Source of the DNA: Bog-375 sp049587755
GTDB lineage: Bacteria; Acidobacteriota; Terriglobia; Bryobacterales; Bryobacteraceae
Assembly (NCBI GenBank): GCA_049587755.1
Contig: JBAVEN010000079.1
Location: 168,550 to 232,549, forward strand
Length of the DNA: 64,000 bases
Reading direction: 5' to 3'
How positions within the stretch are numbered: the stretch's first letter is position 1; each line of letters starts with the position of its first letter. Positions 35,111 through 43,001 of this stretch are shown here, piece by piece. The position numbers and the translations under genes are program-made. Under the pieces are notes generated by a model. It did no database searches and was not told the origin of the DNA. It saw only the letters and a list, made by a program, of their open reading frames with translations.

Positions 35111-35162
35111 AAGAGCCTCCTCTTGGCGCGCGCCAGCTTACTGCCCCGTATCGGTCAACCAT

Positions 35163-35192
35163 ATGATAGGATTGAATTTATCCACATGTCAA
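35163..35192 (-). promoter_or_regulatory. Sigma-70-type promoter of the HU gene
   Basis: Minus strand: -35 TTGACA at 35192-35187 (perfect), 18-base spacer, -10 TATCAT at 35168-35163 (five of six). It overlaps the start of the divergent flavin reductase gene (ATG at 35186), so the two genes may interfere with each other. Confidence 0.65.
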
Positions 35193-35701
35193 GCGAGGGG
35201 GTGGGAGACCGCCTGCAACCCGTCTCGGGCAAAGATTTCCGGCGCGCCTGCGGCCGCTTTTCGACCGGCGTCACCATCGCCAGCGTGGTGGACCGGCAGG
35301 GCATGCCCCACGGTCTCACGGTGAGTTCATTCACCTCCGTGTCGCTCGATCCGCCACTGGTGCTGATCGCGTTGGCGCATTCCGCCAGCGTGATGGATGC
35401 CTTTAGCAACGCGAGTTTTTTTGCCATCAACGTGCTCGCCGCTGGGCAGCGCGATCTCGCCGAGCGCTTCGCCCTCAAGGGACACGATCGCTTCGATGGC
35501 CTCGCCTGGCACGCCGGCGAGACCGGCTCCCCTTTGCTGCCCGGCACGCTGGCGGAAATCGAGTGCGCCATCCGGCAGCGCTTCACCGCCGGCGACCATG
35601 ACCTCTTCGTCGGCGAAATGGTGCGAGCCGTTGTCCGCGGAGGCGAGCCGCTGCTCTACTTCAGTGGCCGCTACCGTGGGCTGGCCGGCGGCGTGCTCTA
35701 G
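35186..35701 (+). CDS. Flavin reductase-like FMN-binding protein
   Basis: 171 residues from the ATG at 35186. Flavin-reductase fold: FRRACGRFSTGVTIASVVD, HGLTVSSFTSVSLDPPLVLIALAHSASVMDAF (FMN-binding loop), FFAINVLAAGQRDLAERFA and LLYFSGRYRGL. Family members reduce FMN/FAD with NAD(P)H, often for a partner monooxygenase. No monooxygenase gene is adjacent. The start is chosen because the family begins shortly before FRRACGRFSTG; there is no strong ribosome site. It is divergent from HU. Confidence 0.86.
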   Translation: MSSEGVGDRLQPVSGKDFRRACGRFSTGVTIASVVDRQGMPHGLTVSSFTSVSLDPPLVLIALAHSASVMDAFSNASFFAINVLAAGQRDLAERFALKGHDRFDGLAWHAGETGSPLLPGTLAEIECAIRQRFTAGDHDLFVGEMVRAVVRGGEPLLYFSGRYRGLAGGVL

Positions 35702-35765
35702 GCCGCGGCGCAGTTATGGACAAACCCCACGATCTTGTACAGTAGTCCTGAGGAGCCGATTCGCC

Positions 35766-36758
35766 TTGTACACTGCAAGTCCCACCCGTTATGACGGCAT
35801 GATCTATCGGCGCTGCGGCAAGTCCGGCATCGCGCTGCCGGCGATTTCACTCGGCTTGTGGCACAATTTCGGCGGCGTCGATTCGCTCGAAAACAGCCGC
35901 GCCATGCTGCGGTGCGCCTTTGACCTCGGCGTTACCCACTTCGATCTGGCGAACAACTACGGGCCGCCCTACGGCTCGGCGGAAGAGACATTCGGCCGTG
36001 CACTGAAGATGGATCTGGCGGCATACCGCGACCAGCTCATCATTTCCACCAAGGCCGGTTATGACATGTGGCCCGGCCCTTACGGCGATTTCGGCTCGCG
36101 CAAGTATTTGCTGGCCAGCCTCGACCAGAGCCTGGGCCGGATGGGCCTCGCGTACGTCGACATCTTCTATCACCATCGGCCGGACCCGGAAACGCCGCTC
36201 GAGGAAACCATGGGCGCACTGGACCAGGCAGTGCGCTCCGGCAAGGCTCTCTACGCGGGCATTTCCAACTACGGTCCCGAAGATACCGCAAAGGCCGCCG
36301 CCATTCTGCGCCGGCAGGGGACGCCGTTCCTGATCCACCAGTTCGCCTACTCGATGTTCCGCCGCGCGCCGGAACAAGGGCTGCTCGACACGCTGCGGCG
36401 GGAGGGAGTGGGTGGCATCGCGTTTTCCCCGTTGGCGCAGGGGCTGCTCAGCGAACGCTACCTCGGCGGCACCATTCCCGCCGATTCCCGCGCCGCGCGG
36501 CCCAAAGGCTTCCTCAAGCCCAAGGATGTGGACGAGCACCGCGTCGGCCAGGCGCGCGCGCTGAATGCCATTGCGCAGGCCCGCGGCCAGGTCCTGGCGC
36601 AGATGGCGCTGGCCTGGGTGCTGCGCGATAGCGCCGTGACCAGCGCGCTCGTCGGTACCAGCCGCGTCGAGCAACTGGAGCAGGATATCGCCACCATCCA
36701 CAAGCTCGATTTCAGCGCCGCGGAGTTGGCCGCCATCGAGAAGATTCTGGCCGCGTAG
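35766..36758 (+). CDS. gpr: Aldo/keto reductase, L-glyceraldehyde 3-phosphate reductase type (YghZ)
   Basis: 330 residues with a TTG start that matches the N-terminal length of E. coli YghZ (LYTASPTRYDGMIYRRCGKSG vs MVWLANPERYGQMQYRYCGKSG). Shared stretches include LPAISLGLWHNFGGV, THFDLANNYGPPYGSAEE (catalytic Tyr), ISTKAGYDMWPGPYG and GSRKYLLASLDQSLGRMGL. An NADPH-dependent reductase that also acts on methylglyoxal and other small aldehydes. AGGAG lies 11 bases upstream of TTG, somewhat far. It follows the flavin reductase gene by 64 bases. Confidence 0.9.
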   Translation: MYTASPTRYDGMIYRRCGKSGIALPAISLGLWHNFGGVDSLENSRAMLRCAFDLGVTHFDLANNYGPPYGSAEETFGRALKMDLAAYRDQLIISTKAGYDMWPGPYGDFGSRKYLLASLDQSLGRMGLAYVDIFYHHRPDPETPLEETMGALDQAVRSGKALYAGISNYGPEDTAKAAAILRRQGTPFLIHQFAYSMFRRAPEQGLLDTLRREGVGGIAFSPLAQGLLSERYLGGTIPADSRAARPKGFLKPKDVDEHRVGQARALNAIAQARGQVLAQMALAWVLRDSAVTSALVGTSRVEQLEQDIATIHKLDFSAAELAAIEKILAA

Positions 36759-36787
36759 AGCGCCGGAGCCCGTCAGGGCGCAAGATA

Positions 36788-36852
36788 GTAGCCCAAGGCC
36801 TGAGCCTTGGGAGATCGTTCATCGCCAGGCGAGCCCCGGAACGGGGCGGAAG
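36788..36852 (+). repeat. Composite hairpin repeat (TAGCCC type), copy 2
   Basis: TAGCCC, hairpin AAGGC-CTGA-GCCTT, then about 25 bases later CCCCGGAACGGGG and CGGAAGA. Confidence 0.7.
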
Positions 36853-36874
36853 AAAACCGTCGCGCCCGATTCTT

Positions 36875-37897
36875 TCACGGCTTCGCCGGCACGCGCGGCT
36901 CTTCCCACTTGCCGGTTTCGCCGGAGCGGAAGAGGGCGTCGATGACGGCCATGTTGCGCAGTGAATCTTCCAGCGGAACCGGTGGCTGGCCCCCGTCGCG
37001 AATGGCGCGCGAGAACAGGTCGCCTTGAATCGTGTACTGATCGCAGGGGGCGATCTCTTCCACCGTGAGGCCGCCACCCGTCAGATCGCGGCCGTCGTCG
37101 ATGCGCAGGTGCGACACCTGGTCCGCCAGGGCGTTGAACGGGATGTCCAGCCAGATGCGGCCCTTGGTGCCGAAAAATTGCGCGCTCTGGCTGGCTGCCG
37201 CCTGCGTGCAACAGGTAAAGACCATATGGCCGGAGGGATATTCGAGCACCGCCGAGGTGAGCCGGTCGATGCCATCCAGCTCCGGGTCGCGCTCGATGGT
37301 TGCCGCCACGCGCCTCGGCTCCTCGCCGAACACCATGCGTGAGGTCTTGATCGGGTAGCAGCCGATATCCATCAGCGCCCCCCCGCCCCAGGCGCGAACA
37401 TGGCGAACGTTCTTGGGGTCCCGGTTGTAGTAGCAGAAAGAGCTCGCGCCCGACTGCAGTTCGCCGATGCGGCCGCTGCGCACCAGCTCCACCAGGCGCG
37501 TCCATTGCGGGTGCGTGCGGACCATGAATGCCTCACCGGCGACGATGCCGTTGCGGTCCCGCGCGGCGATCAGCTCCAGCGCTTCGGCCGCGCTCATTGC
37601 CAGCGGTTTCTCGCACAGCACGTGCTTGCCGGCGTCGGCGGCGCGAACCGACCACGGCACGTGCAGGTGGTTCGGCAGCGGATTATAGACCGCTTCAATC
37701 TCCGGATCGGCCAGCAGTTCCTCGTACGAGCCGTATGCTTTGCGCACGCCCAGCTCGCGCGCCGCTTTCGCCGCGCCGGCCAGCTCGCGCGAAGCGATTC
37801 CGGTCACTTCGCAGTTCTCGCCGCGCTGCATCGCGGGAATCACTTTCCTGATGGCGATGCTCGCCGCTCCCAGCACACCCCAACGCACTCTTTGCAT
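36875..37897 (-). CDS. Gfo/Idh/MocA-family oxidoreductase
   Basis: 340 residues from the ATG at 37897 (MQRVRWGVLGAASIA); upstream in-frame sequence runs into a repeat and is not coding. Rossmann GVLGAASIAIRKV; EAVYNPLPNHLHV; catalytic EKPLA in AGKHVLCEKPLAMS; and C-terminal GALMDIGCYPIKTSRMV with the substrate-site His/Tyr region. A cytosolic NAD(P)-dependent sugar or inositol dehydrogenase, of the glucose-fructose oxidoreductase / dehydrogenase subgroup. Substrate unassigned. It is divergent from the nucleoside hydrolase gene. Confidence 0.88.
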   Translation of the reverse strand: MQRVRWGVLGAASIAIRKVIPAMQRGENCEVTGIASRELAGAAKAARELGVRKAYGSYEELLADPEIEAVYNPLPNHLHVPWSVRAADAGKHVLCEKPLAMSAAEALELIAARDRNGIVAGEAFMVRTHPQWTRLVELVRSGRIGELQSGASSFCYYNRDPKNVRHVRAWGGGALMDIGCYPIKTSRMVFGEEPRRVAATIERDPELDGIDRLTSAVLEYPSGHMVFTCCTQAAASQSAQFFGTKGRIWLDIPFNALADQVSHLRIDDGRDLTGGGLTVEEIAPCDQYTIQGDLFSRAIRDGGQPPVPLEDSLRNMAVIDALFRSGETGKWEEPRVPAKP

Positions 37898-37918
37898 GCC
37901 CTTCGATTCTATCCCCGT

Positions 37919-37982
37919 TGTGGGGCAGGTTGATAACCTGCGGGCCGATTGCCAATCGGCCCAGCCGGGCAAGCCCGGCCGG
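37919..37982 (+). repeat. Two-hairpin REP-like repeat, copy A3
   Basis: GTGGGGCAGGTTGATAACCTGC, then GGGCCGATT-GCC-AATCGGCCC, then CAGCCGGGCAAGCCCGGC. The second stem is GGGCC/GGCCC where copies A2 and A4 have GCACC/GGTGC. It lies between two divergently transcribed genes. Confidence 0.78.
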
Positions 37983-38018
37983 TACTTGGGCCTTGGGCAC
38001 TGCGCTACATTGAAATCG

Positions 38019-39062
38019 ATGGCGCGCTTGCTCACCGGTCTGCTGCTGGTCTGGGCCGCGATGGCGGCCGGCCGCGAGACCGTGATCTTCGACACCGATT
38101 CCGGCTTGTTTGGCGACGATGGCGCATCACTGGTGATGCTGATGCGCAGCCCGCAGCGCGTCCACATCGCCGGGATCACCGTGGTCGCGGGCAACGTCTG
38201 GCCGGGACAGGGATGCGAGTACATGTTCCACATCCTCGACCTGCTGAAACTGCCGCAGCCGCCTCTCTACGCCGGCGCCCAGTCGCCGCTGATCCACACC
38301 GCCGCCATGGCGCGCGAATACGCTCGCCGCTGGGGCCCGCTCGAGTTCGCCGGCGCTTTCGACTACGACCCGGCGGCTGTCAAGCCGGCGCCCGGTGCCA
38401 AACTCACCGGCCGCACACCGCTGCGCGAACACGCGGTCGAGTTCATCATCTCCACCATCGAGCGCCAGCCGGGCGAGGTGACTTTCCTCGAGCTCGGTCC
38501 CATGACCAACCTGGCCCTCGCGCTGCGCATGCGTCCCGGCATCGAAACCAAAATCAAGCGGCTGGTGTTCATGGGCGGCAATGTGCACGTGCCCGGCAAC
38601 GCCTCCTCCATGGCGGAGTTCAATTTCTGGTTCGATCCCGAAGCTGCGCAGATCGTATTGCGCTCGCGCATTCCGGAAAAGGTGATGTTCGCGCTGGATA
38701 TCTGCAACACGGCGCCGGTCCGCAAAGCCCAATTCGACCGCATCGCCAACGCGCACACGCCCATCGCCGATCTCTACCGCGAAGATCTCGGCAACCGCTA
38801 TCCGGGTTTTCTGCAGCACCCTTCGGCCACCGCTTACATGTGGGATGCGCTGGCCACCGCGTGGCTGCTCGATCCGGGCTTCGTCACCAAATCGGAAGTC
38901 GGCTACCTCGATGTGCTTACGGCATGGGGCAAGTTCTACGGCTCCACGGTTGCGCTCGACCGGCGCGTGGCGCCCAATGCCACGCCGGTGACCCAAATGC
39001 TGACGCTCGATTTCAACCGCGTCTTCGCCTTGTACCAGGATCTGCTGACGCGCAAAGACTAG
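38019..39062 (+). CDS. Exported nucleoside hydrolase (inosine-uridine type)
   Basis: 347 residues from the ATG at 38019. Signal peptide MARLLTGLLLVWAAMAAG. The calcium site and catalytic Asp cluster is VIFDTDSGLFGDDG. EVTFLELGPMTNLALAL and IKRLVFMGGNVHVPGNA follow, then AEFNFWFDPEAAQIVL and a C-terminal Asp in EVGYLDVLTAWG. It hydrolyses the N-glycosidic bond of ribonucleosides, here probably in the periplasm for nucleoside scavenging. No ribokinase or uptake gene is close. A terminator-type repeat follows 16 bases later. Confidence 0.88.
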   Translation: MARLLTGLLLVWAAMAAGRETVIFDTDSGLFGDDGASLVMLMRSPQRVHIAGITVVAGNVWPGQGCEYMFHILDLLKLPQPPLYAGAQSPLIHTAAMAREYARRWGPLEFAGAFDYDPAAVKPAPGAKLTGRTPLREHAVEFIISTIERQPGEVTFLELGPMTNLALALRMRPGIETKIKRLVFMGGNVHVPGNASSMAEFNFWFDPEAAQIVLRSRIPEKVMFALDICNTAPVRKAQFDRIANAHTPIADLYREDLGNRYPGFLQHPSATAYMWDALATAWLLDPGFVTKSEVGYLDVLTAWGKFYGSTVALDRRVAPNATPVTQMLTLDFNRVFALYQDLLTRKD

Positions 39063-39077
39063 CGCGGTAACCAAGCT

Positions 39078-39130
39078 CCGTGGCGCGGCCTGTTAAGGCT
39101 GCAGAGCCGAGAGTCATCTCGGCTTTTCTT
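39078..39130 (+). terminator. Terminator-bearing repeat (GAGCCGAGA type)
   Basis: CGTGGCGCGGCCTGTTAAGGCTGC, then GAGCCGAGA-gtca-TCTCGGCTTTTCTT. The last hairpin with a T-run is a textbook intrinsic terminator for the nucleoside hydrolase gene. Near-identical to 46030-46081. Confidence 0.8.
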
Positions 39131-39141
39131 CTACGTAGCCC

Positions 39142-39939
39142 TTATCGCGCAAAACCGGCAATCAGCTTCGCCAGCACATCCGGTGACGCGGTGAGCGTGG
39201 CCGTGACATCGCGTCCGGCGCGTTGGATGCGGGCGGCGCCTAGCAACCGCGCGATGTCCGGCCGACGAACCTCGGCTTCTTCCACCAGCGACAGAAACCC
39301 GCGCAGGCGCTCTTCCAACCGCGTGGCCGATTCCGCGGTTCGCCCGCGCGCGCCGAACCGCAGTGTGGCTGCTTCGCCCAGGTCCAACGCCACGCCCGCA
39401 TAATCGGCGTCTTGCAAAAGGCGGTTCAAATTCGCCAGATTGCCGCTGAGCGGCAGCGCCGTTCCGCCGCGGACCGCGATCCAGATCGTGCCATGGTTGC
39501 CGATTTCGGAACCGTAGTCGATCAACCCTTGCGCGCCTGTGTGTCCCGTCCGGTGTTGCGCCAGTGCGCTCGCAATGCGGCCAGGCAAGCCGGCCACGGC
39601 GAGCCCCGGCACGATGGCGGTCGCGCCCGCCGGCGGCGTCTTAAAGGTCCCCCGCATCACGATAAGCAGATCGCTCGCGTTCCAGGCGACCAAAAGCTTC
39701 GAAGCGTTACTGTACTCGGCCAGCAGATCGCGGGCGGAAGTATCCATCGCGGCGATGAAGGGCGACGCTCGCAAGCGATCGAGGTCGGCACCGGCCAGCG
39801 CCACCGCGTCGCCGCCGATGCAGGACGCCATGCCTGCATCCACCACCGGCGGCGGTCCGTTTTGCCTGCAGGCGATGCCGGCTGCGAAAGCGAGCAACGC
39901 GGCTGCGAGAAGCAGCTTGATCCCTGAAAACCCCATCAT
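39142..39939 (-). CDS. Exported hypothetical protein, possibly a lipoprotein
   Basis: About 265 residues from the ATG at 39939. The N-terminus LLLAAALLAFAAGIAC followed by RQNG resembles a lipobox with Cys, though AGIAC is an imperfect match. The mature part shows strand-helix alternation with SKLLVAWNASDLLIVMRG, TAIVPGLAVAGLPGRI, GAQGLIDYGSEIGNHGTIWIAVRGG and a C-terminal helical region. I recognise no family. Single-gene unit, transcribed convergently with the nucleoside hydrolase gene. Confidence 0.6.
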   Translation of the reverse strand: MMGFSGIKLLLAAALLAFAAGIACRQNGPPPVVDAGMASCIGGDAVALAGADLDRLRASPFIAAMDTSARDLLAEYSNASKLLVAWNASDLLIVMRGTFKTPPAGATAIVPGLAVAGLPGRIASALAQHRTGHTGAQGLIDYGSEIGNHGTIWIAVRGGTALPLSGNLANLNRLLQDADYAGVALDLGEAATLRFGARGRTAESATRLEERLRGFLSLVEEAEVRRPDIARLLGAARIQRAGRDVTATLTASPDVLAKLIAGFAR

Positions 39940-40086
39940 GTAACTTGCCGGCGCATCGCCACTCATTAGTGACGCCGCCAAGACAAACAATACCGTAATT
40001 ATCCTATCGGTGCGCGGCGCGACGCCGGCGGCGGTTCACCTGCCGCGCCCCGATCGGTTACAATCCGGAGGACGGGGGGGACGCCG

Positions 40087-41187
40087 ATGTATTTCCAGAC
40101 AAGACGCGCGACTCGCATCGCGTTCACAGCGGTAGTGGCGGCAGGGTTGTTGGCATGGCCGCCGTGGGTCGCGCGCAGCCAGGCGACGGAGCCCAAGACG
40201 GCGGAACAAGTATTCAAGAACATCGTCGAGTTGAAGGGAACTCCCGCCGGCCAGTTGATGCCCGCGATGCAATTCATCGCCGCCTCCCTGGGGGTCGAAT
40301 GCACCTTCTGCCACGTGCAAGGCAAGATGGAGTTGGACGACAAGCCGGCTAAGAAAACCGCCCGCGCCATGATGGCCATGACTATGGCGATCAACAAGAA
40401 CAGCTTCGGCGGGCGGCAGGAGGTGACCTGCTACTCTTGCCATCGCGGGGCTGAGCATCCCGTCAACGTGCCGCTCGTGCTTGAAACCAATGCGCCCGCG
40501 CCCAAGGAACCGAAGTCCGCGCTGCCCTCCGGCGCGGCGCCCAGCGTGGATGCGATCGTGGAGCGCTACGTCGCCGCCTTGGGTGGCGCAGATGCCATTC
40601 GCGCCGTCACCAGCCGTTCCATGACCGGCTCCCTTATGGCGGAGGGCCGCGAGATGCCGATTGAGGTGATTACCAAGGCCCCGAACAAGAGGATTTCCAT
40701 CACGCACATGGGCGTTAACGAGAGCTTCACCGCTTTCGACGGAACCGCGGGATGGCTCGGCAGCACGGGGCGGCCCGCGCGTGACATGACCGCAGCCGAA
40801 TCCGAGGCGTCCAGCCTCGACGCCGAATTCTATCTGGCGCTGCGATTGAAGGAGATTTTCACTCAGTTGCGTGTCGGACGCCCGGAACAGGTCGGCGGAG
40901 CGGATTGCCGGACGCTGATTGGCTCGGGGCCGGGACGTCCACGGGTCCGCCTTTATTTTGACGTCAGCTCGGGACTGCTGGTCCGCATGGTGCGTTTCGC
41001 CGAAACCCCGCTCGGCCGGATGCCAACCCAAATCGACTACGCCGACTATCGCGAGTCGGGTGGCGTCAAGATTCCATTCCGCTGGACGCTGTCTCGCCCG
41101 AACGGGAGCTTCACCATCCGGATTGCGGAAGTGAAAAGCAACGTAGGCGTGGATGACGGAAGGTTCGCGAAGCCTGTCCAGAAGTGA
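40087..41187 (+). CDS. Di-haem c-type cytochrome fused to a LolA/DUF4292-like domain
   Basis: 366 residues. Signal peptide through about residue 30. Two CxxCH haem sites: CTFCH (about 74) and CYSCH (about 118), embedded in EQVFKNIVELKGTPAGQLMPAMQFIAASLGVECTFCHVQGKM, a pattern of the 'photosynthetic reaction-centre cytochrome c' family that is abundant in Acidobacteria. The second half (about 155-360) is beta-rich and resembles outer-membrane-lipoprotein-sorting (LolA) or DUF4292 domains (AFDGTAGWLGSTG, VRLYFDVSSGLLVRMVRF). A periplasmic electron carrier; the partner is not known. No terminal oxidase gene is adjacent. Confidence 0.85.
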   Translation: MYFQTRRATRIAFTAVVAAGLLAWPPWVARSQATEPKTAEQVFKNIVELKGTPAGQLMPAMQFIAASLGVECTFCHVQGKMELDDKPAKKTARAMMAMTMAINKNSFGGRQEVTCYSCHRGAEHPVNVPLVLETNAPAPKEPKSALPSGAAPSVDAIVERYVAALGGADAIRAVTSRSMTGSLMAEGREMPIEVITKAPNKRISITHMGVNESFTAFDGTAGWLGSTGRPARDMTAAESEASSLDAEFYLALRLKEIFTQLRVGRPEQVGGADCRTLIGSGPGRPRVRLYFDVSSGLLVRMVRFAETPLGRMPTQIDYADYRESGGVKIPFRWTLSRPNGSFTIRIAEVKSNVGVDDGRFAKPVQK

Positions 41188-41199
41188 AGGTGTTCGTGA

Positions 41200-41225
41200 C
41201 CCAGGCTGGTCAGCCCGCGCCACGG
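41200..41225 (-). repeat. Truncated terminator-type repeat
   Basis: Minus strand: GTGGCGCGGGCTGACCAGCCTGGGTCACG. It shares the first half of the units at 39078 and 46030 but lacks the GAGCCGAGA hairpin and T-run. It lies between the convergent cytochrome and leuA genes. Confidence 0.55.
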
Positions 41226-41247
41226 CATTCTTGCGCGCCGCACAGCA

Positions 41248-42783
41248 CTATCCCGGCCCGGCCAGCTTGTTGAGCCCGTCGACATAAGCCTTGGCGCTGG
41301 CCTCGATCACGTCCGTCGAAGCGCCGCGGCCCACCGTCCGCTTGCCGGCCATCTCCAGTTGCACGGTGACTTCGCCGAGGGCTTCCGTTCCGCTCGTCAC
41401 CGCTCGAATGTCGTAGCGCAGCAGCTTCACTTTCGTGTTGGTGACCTCGGCGATCGATTTGTAGACCGCATCCACCGGACCGTCGCCGATCGAAGCACCC
41501 TCCCGCGTCTCCTCGCCGATGCGCAGCCGCACAGTGGCCGTGGGAATGGCCGACGTGCCGCTATAAAAGTGCAGGTACTCGAGCTGGTAGGTCTCGGCGG
41601 CCGGGTGCAGTTCGTCGTGCAGGATGGCGATCAGGTCCTCATCGAAGACTTCCTGCTTCTTGTCCGCCACCGCGAGAAAGCGCTGGTAAGTCTGGTCGAG
41701 CTCTTCCTTCGTAAGCTCGTATCCCAGCTTGGCGAGCCGGTCGCTCAGGCCATGACGGCCCGTGCGCGCGGTCAGCACCACGCGGCTTTCGTCGAAGCCC
41801 ACGTCCTCAGGCCGCATGATCTCGTAGGTTTCGCGGTCTTTGAGGAATCCGTCCACATGAATCCCGGAGCTGTGCGAGAACGCGTTGGCGCCGATCACGG
41901 CCTTGTTGGCGGGGACCGCCATTCCCAGCGAATCGGCCACCAGCCGGCTGGTGCGGTGAAACTCGCGGGCATCGATGTTGGTGCGCACGCCGAAGTAATC
42001 GGCCCGCGTGCGCAGCCCCATCACCACCTCTTCGATGGCCGCGTTGCCGGCGCGTTCGCCCACGCCATTGATGGTGCCTTCCACTTGGCGCGCGCCGTTG
42101 CGAATGCCCGCCAGCGTGTTCGCGACCGCGAGGCCGAGGTCGTCATGGCAATGCACGCTGATGACGGCTTTGGCGATGTTGGGCACGCTTTCGCGGATTC
42201 CTCGAATCAGGTTGCCGAACTGCTCGGGCACCGCGTAGCCGGTAGTGTCCGGAATGTTCACCACGGTGGCGCCGGCATCGATCACGGCTTCGAGCATCGT
42301 GAATAGATAAGCCGTATCCGCGCGGCCCGCGTCTTCGGCGTAAAACTGAACGTCGCTCACATAGCGCTTCGCCAGCTTCACCGCCTCCACCGCCAGCTCC
42401 AGAATGCGCGCCCGCTTTTCCGCCAGGGTGCGCCCGTACCGTTCGTCGCGGAACTTCCCCATGATGTGGATGTCCGAAGCGCCGATTCCGGTGTGGATGC
42501 GGGGACGCGCGGCCTTGTCAAGCGCGGCTCCGCAGGCCTCGATATCGCTCGCCACCGCGCGCGACAGTGCGCAGATCACAGGGCCCGAAATTTCCCGCGA
42601 GATCTGGCGCACGGCTTCAAAATCGTCCGGCGATGACGCCGGGTAGCCCGCTTCGATGATATCGACATTCAAGCGCGCCAGTTGCCGCGCCACCGTCAGC
42701 TTGTCTCTGCTCCCCAGCCGCGTGCCGGCCGCTTGTTCGCCGTCGCGCAACGTGGTATCGAATACCGCAACCAGATCGGACAT
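41248..42783 (-). CDS. leuA: 2-isopropylmalate synthase / (R)-citramalate synthase family
   Basis: 511 residues from the ATG at 42783 with CGAGGAG six bases upstream. DmpG/LeuA TIM barrel: FDTTLRDGEQAAGTRLG, IEAGYPASSPDDFEAV, metal ligands in ISVHCHDDLGLAVANTLAGI, and NGVGERAGNAAIEEVVMGL. The C-terminal LeuA-dimer domain (about 390-505) with STDVIEASAKAYVDGLNKL binds leucine or isoleucine. It condenses 2-oxoisovalerate (LeuA) or pyruvate (citramalate synthase) with acetyl-CoA; LeuA is the more likely. An isolated gene, not beside leuBCD. Confidence 0.9.
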   Translation of the reverse strand: MSDLVAVFDTTLRDGEQAAGTRLGSRDKLTVARQLARLNVDIIEAGYPASSPDDFEAVRQISREISGPVICALSRAVASDIEACGAALDKAARPRIHTGIGASDIHIMGKFRDERYGRTLAEKRARILELAVEAVKLAKRYVSDVQFYAEDAGRADTAYLFTMLEAVIDAGATVVNIPDTTGYAVPEQFGNLIRGIRESVPNIAKAVISVHCHDDLGLAVANTLAGIRNGARQVEGTINGVGERAGNAAIEEVVMGLRTRADYFGVRTNIDAREFHRTSRLVADSLGMAVPANKAVIGANAFSHSSGIHVDGFLKDRETYEIMRPEDVGFDESRVVLTARTGRHGLSDRLAKLGYELTKEELDQTYQRFLAVADKKQEVFDEDLIAILHDELHPAAETYQLEYLHFYSGTSAIPTATVRLRIGEETREGASIGDGPVDAVYKSIAEVTNTKVKLLRYDIRAVTSGTEALGEVTVQLEMAGKRTVGRGASTDVIEASAKAYVDGLNKLAGPG

Positions 42784-42858
42784 CGGAAACTCCTCGACCA
42801 TCGAAACAGATTCGTACCTCCGATGTTAGCAAATGGAAACGTTATTCCCCCTCCCTTT

Positions 42859-42890
42859 GGTCGCGCCTCCGGACGATCGGAGCCGCGACC
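42859..42890 (-). other. Strong hairpin in the leuA leader
   Basis: GGTCGCG-G-CTCCG-ATCGTC-CGGAG-G-CGCGACC on the minus strand: a 7-bp stem continued by a 5-bp stem. It lies about 75 bases upstream of the leuA ATG. It has no T-run and no leader peptide rich in Leu codons is visible, so attenuation is not demonstrated. Confidence 0.5.
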
Positions 42891-43001
42891 GTCGGGGAGC
42901 GGTTGGTACCAATAACACCAAGCGCCTCCTTATCCCCGCATAAGCATTTCAAATAAGCTGAGCCCGGCGCGCTTGGTTACACTTGAGGTCGCGAGTTACC
43001 A

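Noticed and set aside
37898..38233. N-terminal extension of the Gfo/Idh protein
   Set aside because: It is translated through a palindromic repeat and the conserved Rossmann start is at 37897.
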